From Okeania sp. KiyG1 (GTDB taxonomy: Bacteria > Cyanobacteriota > Cyanobacteriia > Cyanobacteriales > Microcoleaceae): a stretch of 64,000 nucleotides of DNA. Each line of letters begins with the position of its first letter. Positions within the stretch are counted from its first letter, which is position 1. A program made the translations under genes and the position numbers. The notes below the pieces were generated by a model. That model was not told where the DNA came from and did no database searches. It worked only from the letters and a program-made list of their open reading frames with translations. The stretch is from positions 90,881 to 154,880 of the forward strand of contig NZ_BLZO01000093.1 of NCBI RefSeq assembly GCF_014132355.1, written 5' to 3'. Positions 1 through 9,615 of the stretch are shown here, piece by piece.

Positions 1-264
1 GACCGAGAAAGTCCGAGGACAGTCAAAGTAGATTATCAAACTAATGATAGTACAGCTATCAGTGGGTCAGACTATCGTTCGAGAGAGGGTACGATAACAT
101 TTAGACCTGGTCAGACAAAGAAGATAATTCGAGTACCTATTATTGGTGATACAGAAGTTGAAAAACAGGAATATTTTTGGGTACAATTAAGCAATGGTCG
201 AAATGCAGAAATAGACCAAGATAATAGTGCGGGTTTAGGAACTATTAGAAATAATGATAATTAG
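1..264 (+). CDS. C-terminal end of a Calx-beta domain protein (partial)
   Basis: An open frame enters from the left edge and stops at TAG 262-264, giving 87 residues. The pattern is that of a Calx-beta repeat: VDYQTNDSTAISGSDY, then GTITFRPGQTKKIIRVPIIGD, then a strand ending in FWVQLSNGRNAEI and a short GTIRNNDN tail. Calx-beta modules are calcium-binding beta-sandwiches common in large secreted or surface cyanobacterial proteins. The rest of the protein lies outside the window, so its overall role cannot be judged. A family-2 repeat follows about 40 bp downstream. Confidence 0.8.
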   Translation, partial: DRESPRTVKVDYQTNDSTAISGSDYRSREGTITFRPGQTKKIIRVPIIGDTEVEKQEYFWVQLSNGRNAEIDQDNSAGLGTIRNNDN

Positions 265-302
265 AATTCAGAATTTATAGCGCTGTGCGCAGGCAACAGG
301 CA

Positions 303-333
303 ACCCACCCCTCGCCCCTCCCAGGAGGGGAAT
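303..333. repeat. family-2 short palindromic interspersed repeat
   Basis: The core ACCCACCCCT followed by CCCCTCCCAGGAGGGGAAT forms a G/C-rich hairpin. Similar copies are at about 10535-10582, 42790-42817 (opposite orientation), 55688-55719 and 58013-58042. The copies differ in their middles but keep the CCCCTCC/GGAGGGG arms. The copy near 10.5 kb lies inside a transposase gene. Confidence 0.65.
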
Positions 334-397
334 AAATTGCTGATAATATAAGACTTTTAGCTATTTAGCCCCTCCTGCAATTATAGAAAGAGAAGAA

Positions 398-583
398 TTG
401 ACAGGATTTGAGGATGAAAATGATGAGTATGAACGCTATGGACTTTATTTTGATGAACCGATAGGTTATCAAATTCGAGCAGACGGTAGCAGTCTTGCGC
501 TTTATTATGCTGAAATAAAAATTGTTAAAGGAGGTAATCAATACCATGTTATCCGTCGCACAAAACCTCGTCGAGCTAGGTGA
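398..583 (+). CDS. small hypothetical protein, acidic
   Basis: The open frame runs from 344 with the first plausible start at TTG 398, giving about 61 residues. The family is not recognised. Composition is acidic at the N-terminus (FEDENDEYERYG) and basic at the C-terminus (RRTKPRRAR). Its 3' end overlaps the next small gene, whose GGAGG and ATG 546 lie inside it, which suggests translational coupling. No ATG is available and a family-2 repeat lies just upstream, so the original N-terminus may be lost. Confidence 0.4.
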   Translation: MTGFEDENDEYERYGLYFDEPIGYQIRADGSSLALYYAEIKIVKGGNQYHVIRRTKPRRAR

Positions 584-930
584 TGATTGGGAATTTATCG
601 AACTATGGGTAGCTCCGATTGTTTTTCCACCTCGAATTTTGATGTTAGTTGGTGGCAAACAGGGTAATTGTTGCATTTACCGAATAATTAAGGTTTAAAG
701 CCTCTCCTTTTAAGGAGAAACAAGAAAAAATTTTCCTTTGATTCAATCCTCTTCCTTTTAGGGAGAGGTAATTATCAATTATCCATTATCAATTATCAAT
801 TATTGAAGATGCCACTGCTAATTACAAACCTTTGTTTGAGAGCGCTATTTATGATGAAGCACACTCATGGTTAGTTGAGGATGATTACGAGCGTGTGGAT
901 GGTCGTCTTTTGTCTGGAGAAATTTTTTAG
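546..930 (+). pseudogene. small hypothetical gene interrupted by a 132-bp repeat
   Basis: A GGAGG 10 bp before ATG 546 starts a frame beginning MLSVAQNLVELGDDWEF and reaching GNCCIYR, where it runs into a family-1 repeat and stops at TAA 696-698. After the repeat, another frame (EDATANYKPLFESAIYDE, then DGRLLSGEIF) ends at TAG 928-930. The simplest reading is one gene of about 90 residues split by the repeat. The two halves are out of frame with each other (382 bp from first to last codon), so the full product is not made. No family is recognised. Confidence 0.5.
676..807 (+). repeat. family-1 mobile repeat (132 bp)
   Basis: The element begins TTTACCGAATAATTAAGG. It carries a hairpin CTCCTTTTAAGGAG and a second one built on CCTCTTCC and GGGAGAGG, and ends in imperfect STRR-like AATTATC units. 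It is identical base for base, over 132 bp, to 38275-38406. Shorter or variant copies lie near 12756-13150, 13403-13510, 19411-19500, 29453-29640, 32305-32580, 41102-41165 and, inside a reading frame, 59482-59662. No transposase is encoded, so mobility in trans is inferred from the copy number. Confidence 0.75.
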
Positions 931-1097
931 TTTGAGGGCGATCGCTCTTGTTACATCTCCAGAAGGAAAAAGCGATCGCTCCTTAAACGTGGTTGGTTTT
1001 GGAGGAGCGATCATTCTTGTTTAGATAGCTAGTTACCTTGGCTGTGCATTGCCATCAGGTGGCAACTATACACATGAATTTATTAATTTCCTTATCA

Positions 1098-4000
1098 CTA
1101 GAGTTGATAACCCACAGGAAGTGTATCACTCCAAGCAAGGTTATCATCCTTGTCAATGACAATTAGCTCTCCATTCTCAACTGCTTGCTTTACTAAACTT
1201 GCTAGAGCTATTTCATTTGCATTAGGATTATTGGCAGCTATTTTTCGTCCTACTTCATTGTTATATAAGTCCATAGTTTCGCTGATGTCGGAAACGTATG
1301 GTGTTGCTTCGTGGGCGATCGTAAATTTAGCAGTCCACTCTTCTCCAAATTTCTGGGTTAATAAACTATTCCAATAGGCGTGACGGAAGGCATCTCGGTG
1401 TCCATCAACGTCAATGTCATTCGGAAATTGTTGTATCGCATACAGTTTTGCTGTACCAGTCATTGTCACATATAATATTTGCTGCTTTAGATTAAGTTCG
1501 TTTAGCATTGTTTCTTCGGTCGGAGTTATATCCGACATTCTGGTTGGTATCCGTTCCTCAAACCCAGGTATTGAGACTGTCTCAGGTATTAGATTGCCTA
1601 TTATTCCATAACTTGGCCACTCTTTTACAAGTTCATGCTCCTCAATATCCTCAACCTTGTAGTTCTTAAGTATTTCCTGCAACAAACGATCTGGAGACTC
1701 AATTTCTTGATTACTGTCATCTTCAGTAATATCTTGATTGCCGTCATTTTCGGAATCAGACAATGGCAAGTTTCTACCACCATTAGAGTAGTTAAAAATT
1801 CCTTCTATCTCAAATGGTTTTGATTTAAAACTACCACCTTCATAATATCCAACATCAACGTGCAAATGAGGAGCCGTACTCCAACCAGAATTTCCAACTC
1901 GTCCTATCATTTGACCTGCATATACTTGTTGACCTACTCGTAACCCTGCATCTGAATTAGAGTTTTGCTGAAGGTGCAAATACCTGGCAATATAACCATT
2001 GTCATGTTCGATTTCTACCAGGTTTAGCTGGTTAGGAACGGCAGTATCTGGATGATAATCAACCACTTTCTTTACCTTTCCTGGACGCATAGCATACACC
2101 GGTTCACCAAAGTCTGCCCAACCAGGAATGCTAATATCTATGGCGTAATATAAATTACCGGTATGACTAAAACTGCCACCAGGCAACTGTGAAAGATACC
2201 ATCCGCTGCCTCGAACAGGAGATTGGAATCCTGTTAGGGGGTCAGATTCTGTTGGGTTAGAATGCAAATCTGTCCAACCGTCAGGAAGAACATACTCCTC
2301 TTCCAGCACGAATAAACCCATTTTGTACCATTGAGTCAAATTCCCATCAGCCTCGCGCCACTGCCAAGCATTATCATCAGTACCAATGCCAAACACTTCT
2401 ATGTTGCCATCGTCCGCTTGAATAACATTCAGGTCTTTGGCAAGTAAACCCATCTTGTACCATTGAGTCAAATTCCCATCAGCCTCGCGCCACTGCCAAG
2501 CATTATCATCAGTACCAATGCCAAACACTTCTATGTTGCCATCATCGGCTTTAATGACACTCAGTTCTGTGGCAAGTAAGCCCATCTTGTACCATTGAGT
2601 CAAATTGCCGTCATCCTCGCGCCACTGCCAAGCATTATCATCAGTACCAATGCCAAACACTTCTACGTTGCCATCGTCCGCTTGAATAACATTCAGGTCT
2701 TTGGCAAGTAAACCCATCTTGTACCATTGAGTCAAATTACCATCAGCCTCGCGCCACTGCCAAGCATTATCATCAGTACCAATGCCAAACACTTCTACGT
2801 TGCCATCGTCCGCTTGAATAACATTCAGGTCTTTGGCAAGTAAACCCATCTTGTACCATTGAGTCAAATTACCGTCATCCTCGCGCCACTGCCAAGCATT
2901 ATCATCAGTACCAATGCCAAACACTTCTACGTTGCCATCGTCCGCTTGAATAACATTCAGGTCTTTGGCAAGTAAACCCATCTTGTACCATTGAGTCAAA
3001 TTACCATCAGCCTCGCGCCACTGCCAAGCATTATCATCAGTACCAATGCCAAACACTTCTATGTTGCCATCGTCCGCTTGAATAACATTCAGTTCTGTGG
3101 CAAGTAAGCCCATCTTGTACCATTGAGTCAAATTGCCGTCATCCTCGCGCCACTGCCAAGCATTATCATCGGTACCAATGCCAAACACTTCTATGTTGCC
3201 ATCGTCCGCTTGAATAACATTCAGGTCTTTGGCAAGTAAACCCATCTTGTACCACCGGGTCAAATTACCATCATCCTCGCGCCACTGCCATACTTCGTTA
3301 TCTTGACCTATTCCAAAGGCTTGCAAATTACCATTTGAGTCTTCAACAGTTACAAGATTCCCCTTTGGAGCTAATATAGAATAAGGTTCCTCCTCAACTT
3401 CCTTCCAATTAAAACCAAAATAAGCATCTTGGTCATTTTCATAGTGGAAAAATCCCACATAATACCGACCCCCTTTATCTCCTGGGATTGTATGAGTGAA
3501 TTTGTCTGTTTCTTCCTTTCTTCCTACTGTACTTTGCCACTCATTCTCTGGTGTCACCCAACGCCACTCATCAGTATCAAGATTTTTCAGCCAAATCTGA
3601 TACCCATCATCGCCCTTGGCTTCAAATTCATAAGTTTTACCGCCCTCTAAATCTACCTCAGTGTAAGCTTTGACCAGAAAATGATCTGTCGGCAGTTGAG
3701 AATATCCTTTAACAGAGCCAAATCCCCAATCAGCATTATTAATGCCGTTGCGACCGTCATCGAAAATTTCTCGAATGTTAGAACCTAAATTTAGTTTCCC
3801 AACGAGTTCAAAGCTTGTATGATCATTGACATTCACAGGTGAGGGGGCACCCCTACTTGCATCCCATTTAGATACCCAACCTTGCCACTCTTCTCGTTCG
3901 TTGACTGCTGGTTCTGCTATAATTCCTTGCTTTATGGTGAAGTAGCGATCGCCAAAATCATAAACATTACCATCGGTGGTACTAGCAATCTTAATATTGT

Positions 4001-5588
4001 AGTCGCTGCCAGCAGTTAAGTCCGTAGGTATTGTCCAACTGTAGCTACCGTCGCTTGTGGTGCTACTGTTAATAGTCCTTTGGAAGATATTACCTTTGTA
4101 CAAGTCGATTTTGACATTTTCACTTATATTGTCATTCCAACCAATATTAATGGTGTCTCCTGGTTCCCAACTTCCCCCAATATTAGGAGCAGTAACAGTG
4201 ATAAAACCTGGTTCTACTACTGTGAAGTTACTGTCGCCAAAATCCGAAATATTTCCATCGGTGGTACTAGCAATCTTAATATTGTAGTCGCTGCCAGCAG
4301 TTAAGTCCGTAGGTATTGTCCAACTGTAACTGCTGTCGCTTGTGGTGCTACTACTAATAGTCCTTTGGAAAATACCACCTTTATACAAGTCGATTTTGAC
4401 ATTTTCACTTATATTGTCATCCCAACCGATATTAATGGTGTCTCCTAATTCCCAACTACCCCCAATATTAGGAGCAGTAACATTGATGTAATAATTTGGC
4501 AGTGGATCTTCTACCTCCAAACTCAAACTATAGTCAGTACCTGCTCCACCTTTAGATTTTACCCGCAAGTAATAAGTACCAGCACTCAGGGATTGATTAA
4601 TTGACTCGCTCCTGCTACCAGAGTTAGTCGATCGCCCGACAACCCCTCTCGTCCCCTTCTTCCACAAATGCAAATCCGCATTACCACTCAATTCTTCTAG
4701 GGAAATATCTACATCCCTTTCCCCATCTAAAGCAAAAGTGTAAAAGTCATTGCGATCGCTCCTCCCCACAAAGTCATTGTAAGATTTGCTACCGCTGAGA
4801 CTTCCTAATTCTCGCGCCTTGCGCCTGTTGTCCCCGGCATTATCTGGAGCTATTTCGCTGAAGTTCAACTCTAAATCATAATCTGTTGAATCCCATTTAC
4901 TCCTGGATTTCACCTGTACATAATAATCACCTGGGTTCAAAATGCGACTAATACTTTCGGAAGCACTACCACCGCGCCTCGACTTTTTAATCACTTTACC
5001 TCGACTGTTGTGCAGAAACAGGTCAGCATTATCCCTCAGATCGGATAAGTCAATCTCTACTTGACCCCTATTATCGACGCTAAATTTATAAAAGTCTTTG
5101 CGGTCTCTCCTACTCACTGAATCGCTATAAAATTCGTTCCCGTTCAGAGTACCAATATTCTCAGCTTTACGACGGTTGTTACCTGGGTCTGAGAGCTTCG
5201 AGCTTCGCCGTTTAATTTCTACCCGATCGGAAGTTTCGTATACTAGGGAAGCAATTTCTTCCACTGAATTATTTTCTTCTCCTGTCAGTGAGTCTTTTTC
5301 CTCTTTTGAGGTATTCTCCAATGACTCCTGAGACTTACTTGAGCTAAACAATGCCGAATTGTTCTGGGCCAGTAACAGTTCATCATCGCGATTTAGATTT
5401 TCAATTTTTAGTTCCGAACTTTCGGCACTGGAGCTAATAGCACTAAGCGATCCCAGGTCATCACTGACTTCTATTGCCAACATTTGGTCAGTAGATTTTA
5501 ACCCTAAACCACTAGCTTCTCGATCAAAAATAGTATCCATAATATCCTGCTTCATAAAACTGATATAAAGCGTCACATGAGGTGACAA
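1098..5588 (-). CDS. large surface/secreted protein: PPC + PA14-like + propeller repeats + M23 peptidase + RHAYWN domain
   Basis: This is a 1,496-residue modular protein. Residues ~133-363 hold two PPC (bacterial pre-peptidase C-terminal) domains and ~369-553 two near-identical beta-sandwich repeats (TAPNIGGSWE..GDTINIGW). A PA14-like carbohydrate-binding region follows at ~559-733, then eight 44-residue repeats (EVFGIGTDDNAWQW) at ~746-1094 that resemble PLL/tectonin-type propeller blades. Residues ~1120-1260 form an M23 LytM-like peptidase with H-x8-D and a HLHVD zinc motif near 1243. The C-terminus holds DAFRHAYWNSL near 1400, as in DUF6973-type domains. There is no classical signal peptide, so export by a type I or similar route is inferred. 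The start may be MKQDIMD or MDTIFD, 11-16 residues downstream. Likely target: peptidoglycan or glycans, own or foreign. Confidence 0.85.
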   Translation of the reverse strand: MSPHVTLYISFMKQDIMDTIFDREASGLGLKSTDQMLAIEVSDDLGSLSAISSSAESSELKIENLNRDDELLLAQNNSALFSSSKSQESLENTSKEEKDSLTGEENNSVEEIASLVYETSDRVEIKRRSSKLSDPGNNRRKAENIGTLNGNEFYSDSVSRRDRKDFYKFSVDNRGQVEIDLSDLRDNADLFLHNSRGKVIKKSRRGGSASESISRILNPGDYYVQVKSRSKWDSTDYDLELNFSEIAPDNAGDNRRKARELGSLSGSKSYNDFVGRSDRNDFYTFALDGERDVDISLEELSGNADLHLWKKGTRGVVGRSTNSGSRSESINQSLSAGTYYLRVKSKGGAGTDYSLSLEVEDPLPNYYINVTAPNIGGSWELGDTINIGWDDNISENVKIDLYKGGIFQRTISSSTTSDSSYSWTIPTDLTAGSDYNIKIASTTDGNISDFGDSNFTVVEPGFITVTAPNIGGSWEPGDTINIGWNDNISENVKIDLYKGNIFQRTINSSTTSDGSYSWTIPTDLTAGSDYNIKIASTTDGNVYDFGDRYFTIKQGIIAEPAVNEREEWQGWVSKWDASRGAPSPVNVNDHTSFELVGKLNLGSNIREIFDDGRNGINNADWGFGSVKGYSQLPTDHFLVKAYTEVDLEGGKTYEFEAKGDDGYQIWLKNLDTDEWRWVTPENEWQSTVGRKEETDKFTHTIPGDKGGRYYVGFFHYENDQDAYFGFNWKEVEEEPYSILAPKGNLVTVEDSNGNLQAFGIGQDNEVWQWREDDGNLTRWYKMGLLAKDLNVIQADDGNIEVFGIGTDDNAWQWREDDGNLTQWYKMGLLATELNVIQADDGNIEVFGIGTDDNAWQWREADGNLTQWYKMGLLAKDLNVIQADDGNVEVFGIGTDDNAWQWREDDGNLTQWYKMGLLAKDLNVIQADDGNVEVFGIGTDDNAWQWREADGNLTQWYKMGLLAKDLNVIQADDGNVEVFGIGTDDNAWQWREDDGNLTQWYKMGLLATELSVIKADDGNIEVFGIGTDDNAWQWREADGNLTQWYKMGLLAKDLNVIQADDGNIEVFGIGTDDNAWQWREADGNLTQWYKMGLFVLEEEYVLPDGWTDLHSNPTESDPLTGFQSPVRGSGWYLSQLPGGSFSHTGNLYYAIDISIPGWADFGEPVYAMRPGKVKKVVDYHPDTAVPNQLNLVEIEHDNGYIARYLHLQQNSNSDAGLRVGQQVYAGQMIGRVGNSGWSTAPHLHVDVGYYEGGSFKSKPFEIEGIFNYSNGGRNLPLSDSENDGNQDITEDDSNQEIESPDRLLQEILKNYKVEDIEEHELVKEWPSYGIIGNLIPETVSIPGFEERIPTRMSDITPTEETMLNELNLKQQILYVTMTGTAKLYAIQQFPNDIDVDGHRDAFRHAYWNSLLTQKFGEEWTAKFTIAHEATPYVSDISETMDLYNNEVGRKIAANNPNANEIALASLVKQAVENGELIVIDKDDNLAWSDTLPVGYQL
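2300..3355 (-). repeat. coding tandem repeat, eight 132-bp units
   Basis: Eight 132-bp units encode 44-residue blades inside the large M23 protein. Units 2-8 are almost identical at the DNA level and alternate between WREDDGN and WREADGN and between LLAKDL and LLATEL. The first unit (3240-3355) is the most diverged. Such identity implies recent amplification or gene conversion, and also makes copy number a likely assembly error. Confidence 0.85.
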
Positions 5589-6156
5589 ACAGAGAAATAG
5601 TATGACTAACTATTTGACTCAATTTGCTACAGTACCATAATATTTATGCTCTAAAAAATCAGAAAATTTACTGAATTTATTGAAAACTCGTAACCTGTAA
5701 TATCAGGACTTACGCAAAATATCAATATTCCACGACACCAATGACTTATGATCTTCAAAGTTTGCAATATTTATAGGCTTTGTTGCATGAAAGTAGCGTT
5801 CTTAACATCCATTCCGCAGCTATATGGCTCTAAGCACGCGATTATTGATGTTCTATTGATCTATTGTCCAATAGTTATTGCTATGCTGATTCGCGTTGGC
5901 GGAGCAAGTGTGGCAGCTATATCGCTCTCTATTGATGTTCTATAGCAATTGTAAATATGCCAGCGCACATTGCTATATTTAATTATTAATTAGTTAATTA
6001 TTCGGTAAAATGCTAAAATAATTTTATCTTTAGTAATACCAGCATCATATCTATCTTTTGTTGGCATTATTTTTGATTTTTAGTCTTTCGTTATTTTTGA
6101 TGTTGCTAGGTGCGTTATGCGATCGCTAACAGCACCCTACTAAACCTCTTCTTTTT
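5589..6156. other. intergenic, no gene seen
   Basis: AT-rich spacer. It contains a duplicated phrase (ATTGATGTTCTAT at about 5843 and 5932), an AATTAATTAGTTAATTATTC stretch resembling the end of family-1 repeats, and one HIP1-like site near 6120. No open frame here has a convincing start or composition. Confidence 0.5.
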
Positions 6157-7045
6157 CTAAATTGGACTAGATTCTAAAAGCAAAGAATAATTTGTATTAC
6201 CGCTAAACTCAGAAACTCGGACAAAATAATTACCCTCTGCTAAGAAATCAATATCTATTATTTCATCAAAAGTACCTTCATTTCTTGACTCAGCAAAAAC
6301 CTCTAAAATTTCCACCACTCCATTATTATTAATATCTTCAATTAACTCCACATCTGCATCCCCAACTAAACCAGTTAATACAACATCTAAACTACTAGAG
6401 TATTCAAAATAAAGCTATAAATATCAACTGGGTTTCCATCTCCGACAAAATTACTAGCTTCTGCGGTTCCCAAAACTCCAAATCACCAGTAATATTCAAC
6501 AAATTATCTCTAAAATCTGGAGGCGTACTCAAACGATTTTCTGGCAAACCAACTAAAATGTAATGTTGAATTGCACTAATAAAACTACCATTATTTAATA
6601 ACTCCACTACATCCTGATTTTGACTAAGATAAAAATCTGTATCAAACAAAAAACTAGGATCGCGATTTTCAAATTGACCAAACCTAACATAATGTTCAAA
6701 AGGCGTTAATTCTGATGATTCTAATGCTGTAGCTAATTCAGGATTAGAGGTATAAAAAGCAGTATTAAAAAAAGGACTAGGGTCACGATTTTCAAATTGA
6801 CCAAAGCTAATAAAATGTTCCACTGCCGTCAGACTACCTGCTTCAATAGCAGCAGCTACACCAGTATTAATTTCAAGATAAAAGCTAGTATCAAATAAAG
6901 CATTGGGGTCGCGATTTTCAAATTGACCCACATTCACAAAATGTTCCAACCCACTACTGAAATTACCCGCAGCAATTTCATCTACAACATCAGGGTTTTG
7001 AAATAAATAAAATTCTTCATCAAACAGAGTTTCAATAGTTAACAT
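6157..7045 (-). pseudogene. repeat/PPC protein with two frameshifts
   Basis: From ATG 7045 the frame encodes four ~36-residue repeats of the cyanobacterial type FDxxFYLxxNPDV...EHFVxxGQFENRDP, then a linker reaching NLLNITGDL. Reading on across a missing G near 6470 gives GVLGTAEASNFVGDGNPVDI, and across a second slip near 6405 gives EYSSSLDVVLTGLVGDADVE and on to SLLLESSPI, which together make a complete PPC domain. Both slips sit in homopolymers (GG and TTTT). The intact protein would have about 295 residues and probably be exported. Either a decayed gene or two sequencing indels. Confidence 0.7.
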
Positions 7046-7165
7046 TTCTTAAAAAAATATTTTTGAGTTTACATTGTAACCTAAGCAATGTTATCTTACT
7101 ACAATCGTTCATTTCTGTATGCTTTAAATTCAAAATTTATACTTAAAAATTAAGGGACATTAATT

Positions 7166-8872
7166 ATGAGTAAATCTTCTTTAATGAAAATCCTACGTCG
7201 TGCTTATGGCATTGCCAATACGTCGCGAAAAACAGGAATTCCCACCGATGAATTATTAGGAATGGTCAGAGAAGCTCAAAGTAATAAATTTCGGACTACT
7301 CGCCGTCGCTTATTACAAGGTGGTTTAGGGTTTGCTGGGGCAATGGCAGCTTCTAATTTCTTCAAAGGTGGACAACGAGCAATGGCTCAACAAAGACCTA
7401 TATTAATAGTAGGTGCAGGAATTGCGGGACTAACTGCAGCTTACCGTCTCACTCAGGCAGGAGTACCAGTAAATGTGATAGAAGCTAGAAATAGAGTGGG
7501 CGGTCGGATTAGAAGTATCTCGAAAATTGCCGGAACAACTATTGATGCTGAATTAGGGGCAGCTTATATTGACTCTGAACACGTTTGCATTCGTGACTTA
7601 GCAGCAGAACTGGGATTGACAGAATTCGATCTGGTAGCTGGTGAGGAGGGGTTAACGCCAGAAATTTACTTTGCTGAGGGTAGAATTATTCCGATAGAAG
7701 AAATTATTAATGATTTTGCTCCTGTTGCCGAAAGGATAGATGAGACTCTGATAGCAATTGATAATTTTGAAGATTATAGGACTTTTGACCAACCTACCGC
7801 AGATATAGATAATCTCTCAATTACCGAATATCTAGAAACTATTCCTACTAGCACCACTTTGCGACAGATGCTGGAAGTAGCTTACAATTCTTTCTATGGT
7901 TTGGATGCTAACGAACAGTCGAGTTTGAATCTAATATATATTATTGGCACTGAACCCAATACATTTGAATTATATGGTTCTGCTGACGAACGTTATCGAA
8001 TTATTGGTGGTAATAGTCAAATTATTAACAGTCTTGCTAATCTTCTACAAGGTTCCATTGAAACTAGCACAGTTTTAGAAGCAATAACAACTTTATCAGA
8101 TGGTAGTTACAGAGTTAGTTTGAGGTCTGGAGAAAGAACTTTTGACCGTACTTATGAAAGAATTGTTTTAACTATACCTTTTCCGGTACTCAGACAAGTT
8201 CAACTCAACGTCGATCTACCACAAGTTAAAAGATTTGCTATTGATAATTACGGTTTTGGTACAAATTCTAAGTTACATATAGCTTTTAATAACCCAGTTT
8301 GGCGCACTCGGTTTGGTTCAAGTGGGGAAACTTATGTAGATTTAGGGTTTCAAAATACCCGAGAAGTTGCCCCAACAAGTCCGACTACGGAGGGTGTGCT
8401 GGAATTTTTGCCTGGTGGGAATTTAGGGGTAGTTTTAGGTAGCGGAACACCAGAAGACCACGCACAACGCTTTTTGCCAGAGCTTGATTTGGTATATCCG
8501 GGAATAAGTAGCGATCGCATCGGTCGGGCAGTCCGGACTTATTGGCCTGGAGAATTATATACTCAGGGTTCATATACTTGTTATCGACCAGGGCAATATG
8601 TTCAATTTTTTGGTGTTGAAGGCGAGAGAGTAGGCAATATATTTTTTGCTGGCGAACATACTTCTTTAGATTTTTCTGGTTATATGGAGGGTGGTTGTGA
8701 GAGTGGTGAAATAGCTGCGATGGAAATTCTAGAAGATTTGGGTTTAGCTTCTGCTGTTGAGGCGCTGAGGATTAGACAGTCTTTACAAGAAGAGCGTCGC
8801 GGTCCTCGCCCTCCGGGACCTAAAGCTACTGAGATTCGTGTAAAGCAAGGTTTACCAATTAGACAAAGGTAA
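7166..8872 (+). CDS. flavin monoamine oxidase / L-amino acid oxidase family, Tat-exported
   Basis: 568 residues. A twin-arginine motif (RRRLLQGG, residues ~47-54) and hydrophobic stretch precede a cleavage-like AMAQ. The FAD-binding fold follows with VGAGIAGLTAAYRL at ~81-95, then EARNRVGGRI. The C-terminal FAD motif is GNIFFAGEHTS with GYMEGGCESGEIAA. The family oxidises primary amines or L-amino acids to the imine plus hydrogen peroxide; export would place this in the periplasm. The substrate cannot be read from the sequence. The tail (after ~535) is Arg/Pro-rich. Two damaged relatives follow within 4 kb, so this is the surviving member of a local gene family. Confidence 0.88.
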   Translation: MSKSSLMKILRRAYGIANTSRKTGIPTDELLGMVREAQSNKFRTTRRRLLQGGLGFAGAMAASNFFKGGQRAMAQQRPILIVGAGIAGLTAAYRLTQAGVPVNVIEARNRVGGRIRSISKIAGTTIDAELGAAYIDSEHVCIRDLAAELGLTEFDLVAGEEGLTPEIYFAEGRIIPIEEIINDFAPVAERIDETLIAIDNFEDYRTFDQPTADIDNLSITEYLETIPTSTTLRQMLEVAYNSFYGLDANEQSSLNLIYIIGTEPNTFELYGSADERYRIIGGNSQIINSLANLLQGSIETSTVLEAITTLSDGSYRVSLRSGERTFDRTYERIVLTIPFPVLRQVQLNVDLPQVKRFAIDNYGFGTNSKLHIAFNNPVWRTRFGSSGETYVDLGFQNTREVAPTSPTTEGVLEFLPGGNLGVVLGSGTPEDHAQRFLPELDLVYPGISSDRIGRAVRTYWPGELYTQGSYTCYRPGQYVQFFGVEGERVGNIFFAGEHTSLDFSGYMEGGCESGEIAAMEILEDLGLASAVEALRIRQSLQEERRGPRPPGPKATEIRVKQGLPIRQR

Positions 8873-9270
8873 GAATTTCGGCGTTGGTGAATTTAGCTAT
8901 GATTTTCGTGGCTGTAGGAATAGGGAATAGGTATGGAGGGAATAGTAGGGACGTTGCATGCAACGTCCCTACAGATTATTTCGTTTACGGGTTTTTCGGG
9001 AGTAAGTAATGAAAGGGGTATTCATAATTCTTATGTTGATTATGGTTAGTCCAAATAGATTAATATCATGTCCGAACGCAATCGTTTGTGTAAAAGTTAG
9101 CGTAAATATCTACAGGGAATTTAAGTTTTTTTCTTGCTCTTTCTTAAGTTTTTCTGTCTATTCCCTATTCCCTATTCCCTACCTTTGCTATACAATACTG
9201 ATGCTACCGGACATGATATAATTCATAGTTTGATTCACCAACGCCAGAATTTCTAGTTGATTAATATCAA
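8873..9270. other. spacer with a 28-bp perfect palindrome and short repeats
   Basis: Bases 8945-8972 form a perfect palindrome made of GTAGGGACGTTGCA and its reverse complement; a half copy occurs near 28073. The spacer also has STRR units (ATAGGGA, CCCTATT). No gene is supported. The segment separates the intact amine oxidase from the scrap of a second copy, so it probably replaced most of a duplicated gene. Confidence 0.5.
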
Positions 9271-9459
9271 GGTTTGATGGAAGGTAGTTGTGAGAGTGGT
9301 GAAATAGCTGCGATGGAAATTCTAGAAGATTTGGGTTTAGCTGCTGCTGTTGAGGCACTGAGGGTTAAACAGTCTTTACAAGTAAGTCGTCGTAGTGGCC
9401 GAAGACAGGGACCTAGAGGTAATGGTGTTCGCAGAAGGCGGGGTTTACCACTAAAGTAA
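9271..9459 (+). pseudogene. C-terminal fragment of an amine oxidase
   Basis: About 62 residues starting at GLMEGSCESGEIAAMEILED match the last part of the amine oxidase at 7166-8872 almost residue for residue, then end in a different Arg-rich tail. The catalytic and FAD-binding parts are absent. This is the remains of a tandem duplicate, not a functional gene. Confidence 0.75.
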
Positions 9460-9615
9460 TACCAATTCCCAAAAATAATGCTATACTTCCAATGCGACTT
9501 CAGTTATTAAGTAATAATTTAGACATTTACTGTGGTATACTAGATTTATGTCTAACTTATTAACTATATATGAAACAGCAGAACTGCGCCCTTAGTGCCA
9601 ACAAAAACAATAATC

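Noticed and set aside
5748-5945. 65-codon forward frame
   Set aside because: Overlaps an internal direct repeat and lacks a ribosome site or recognisable composition.
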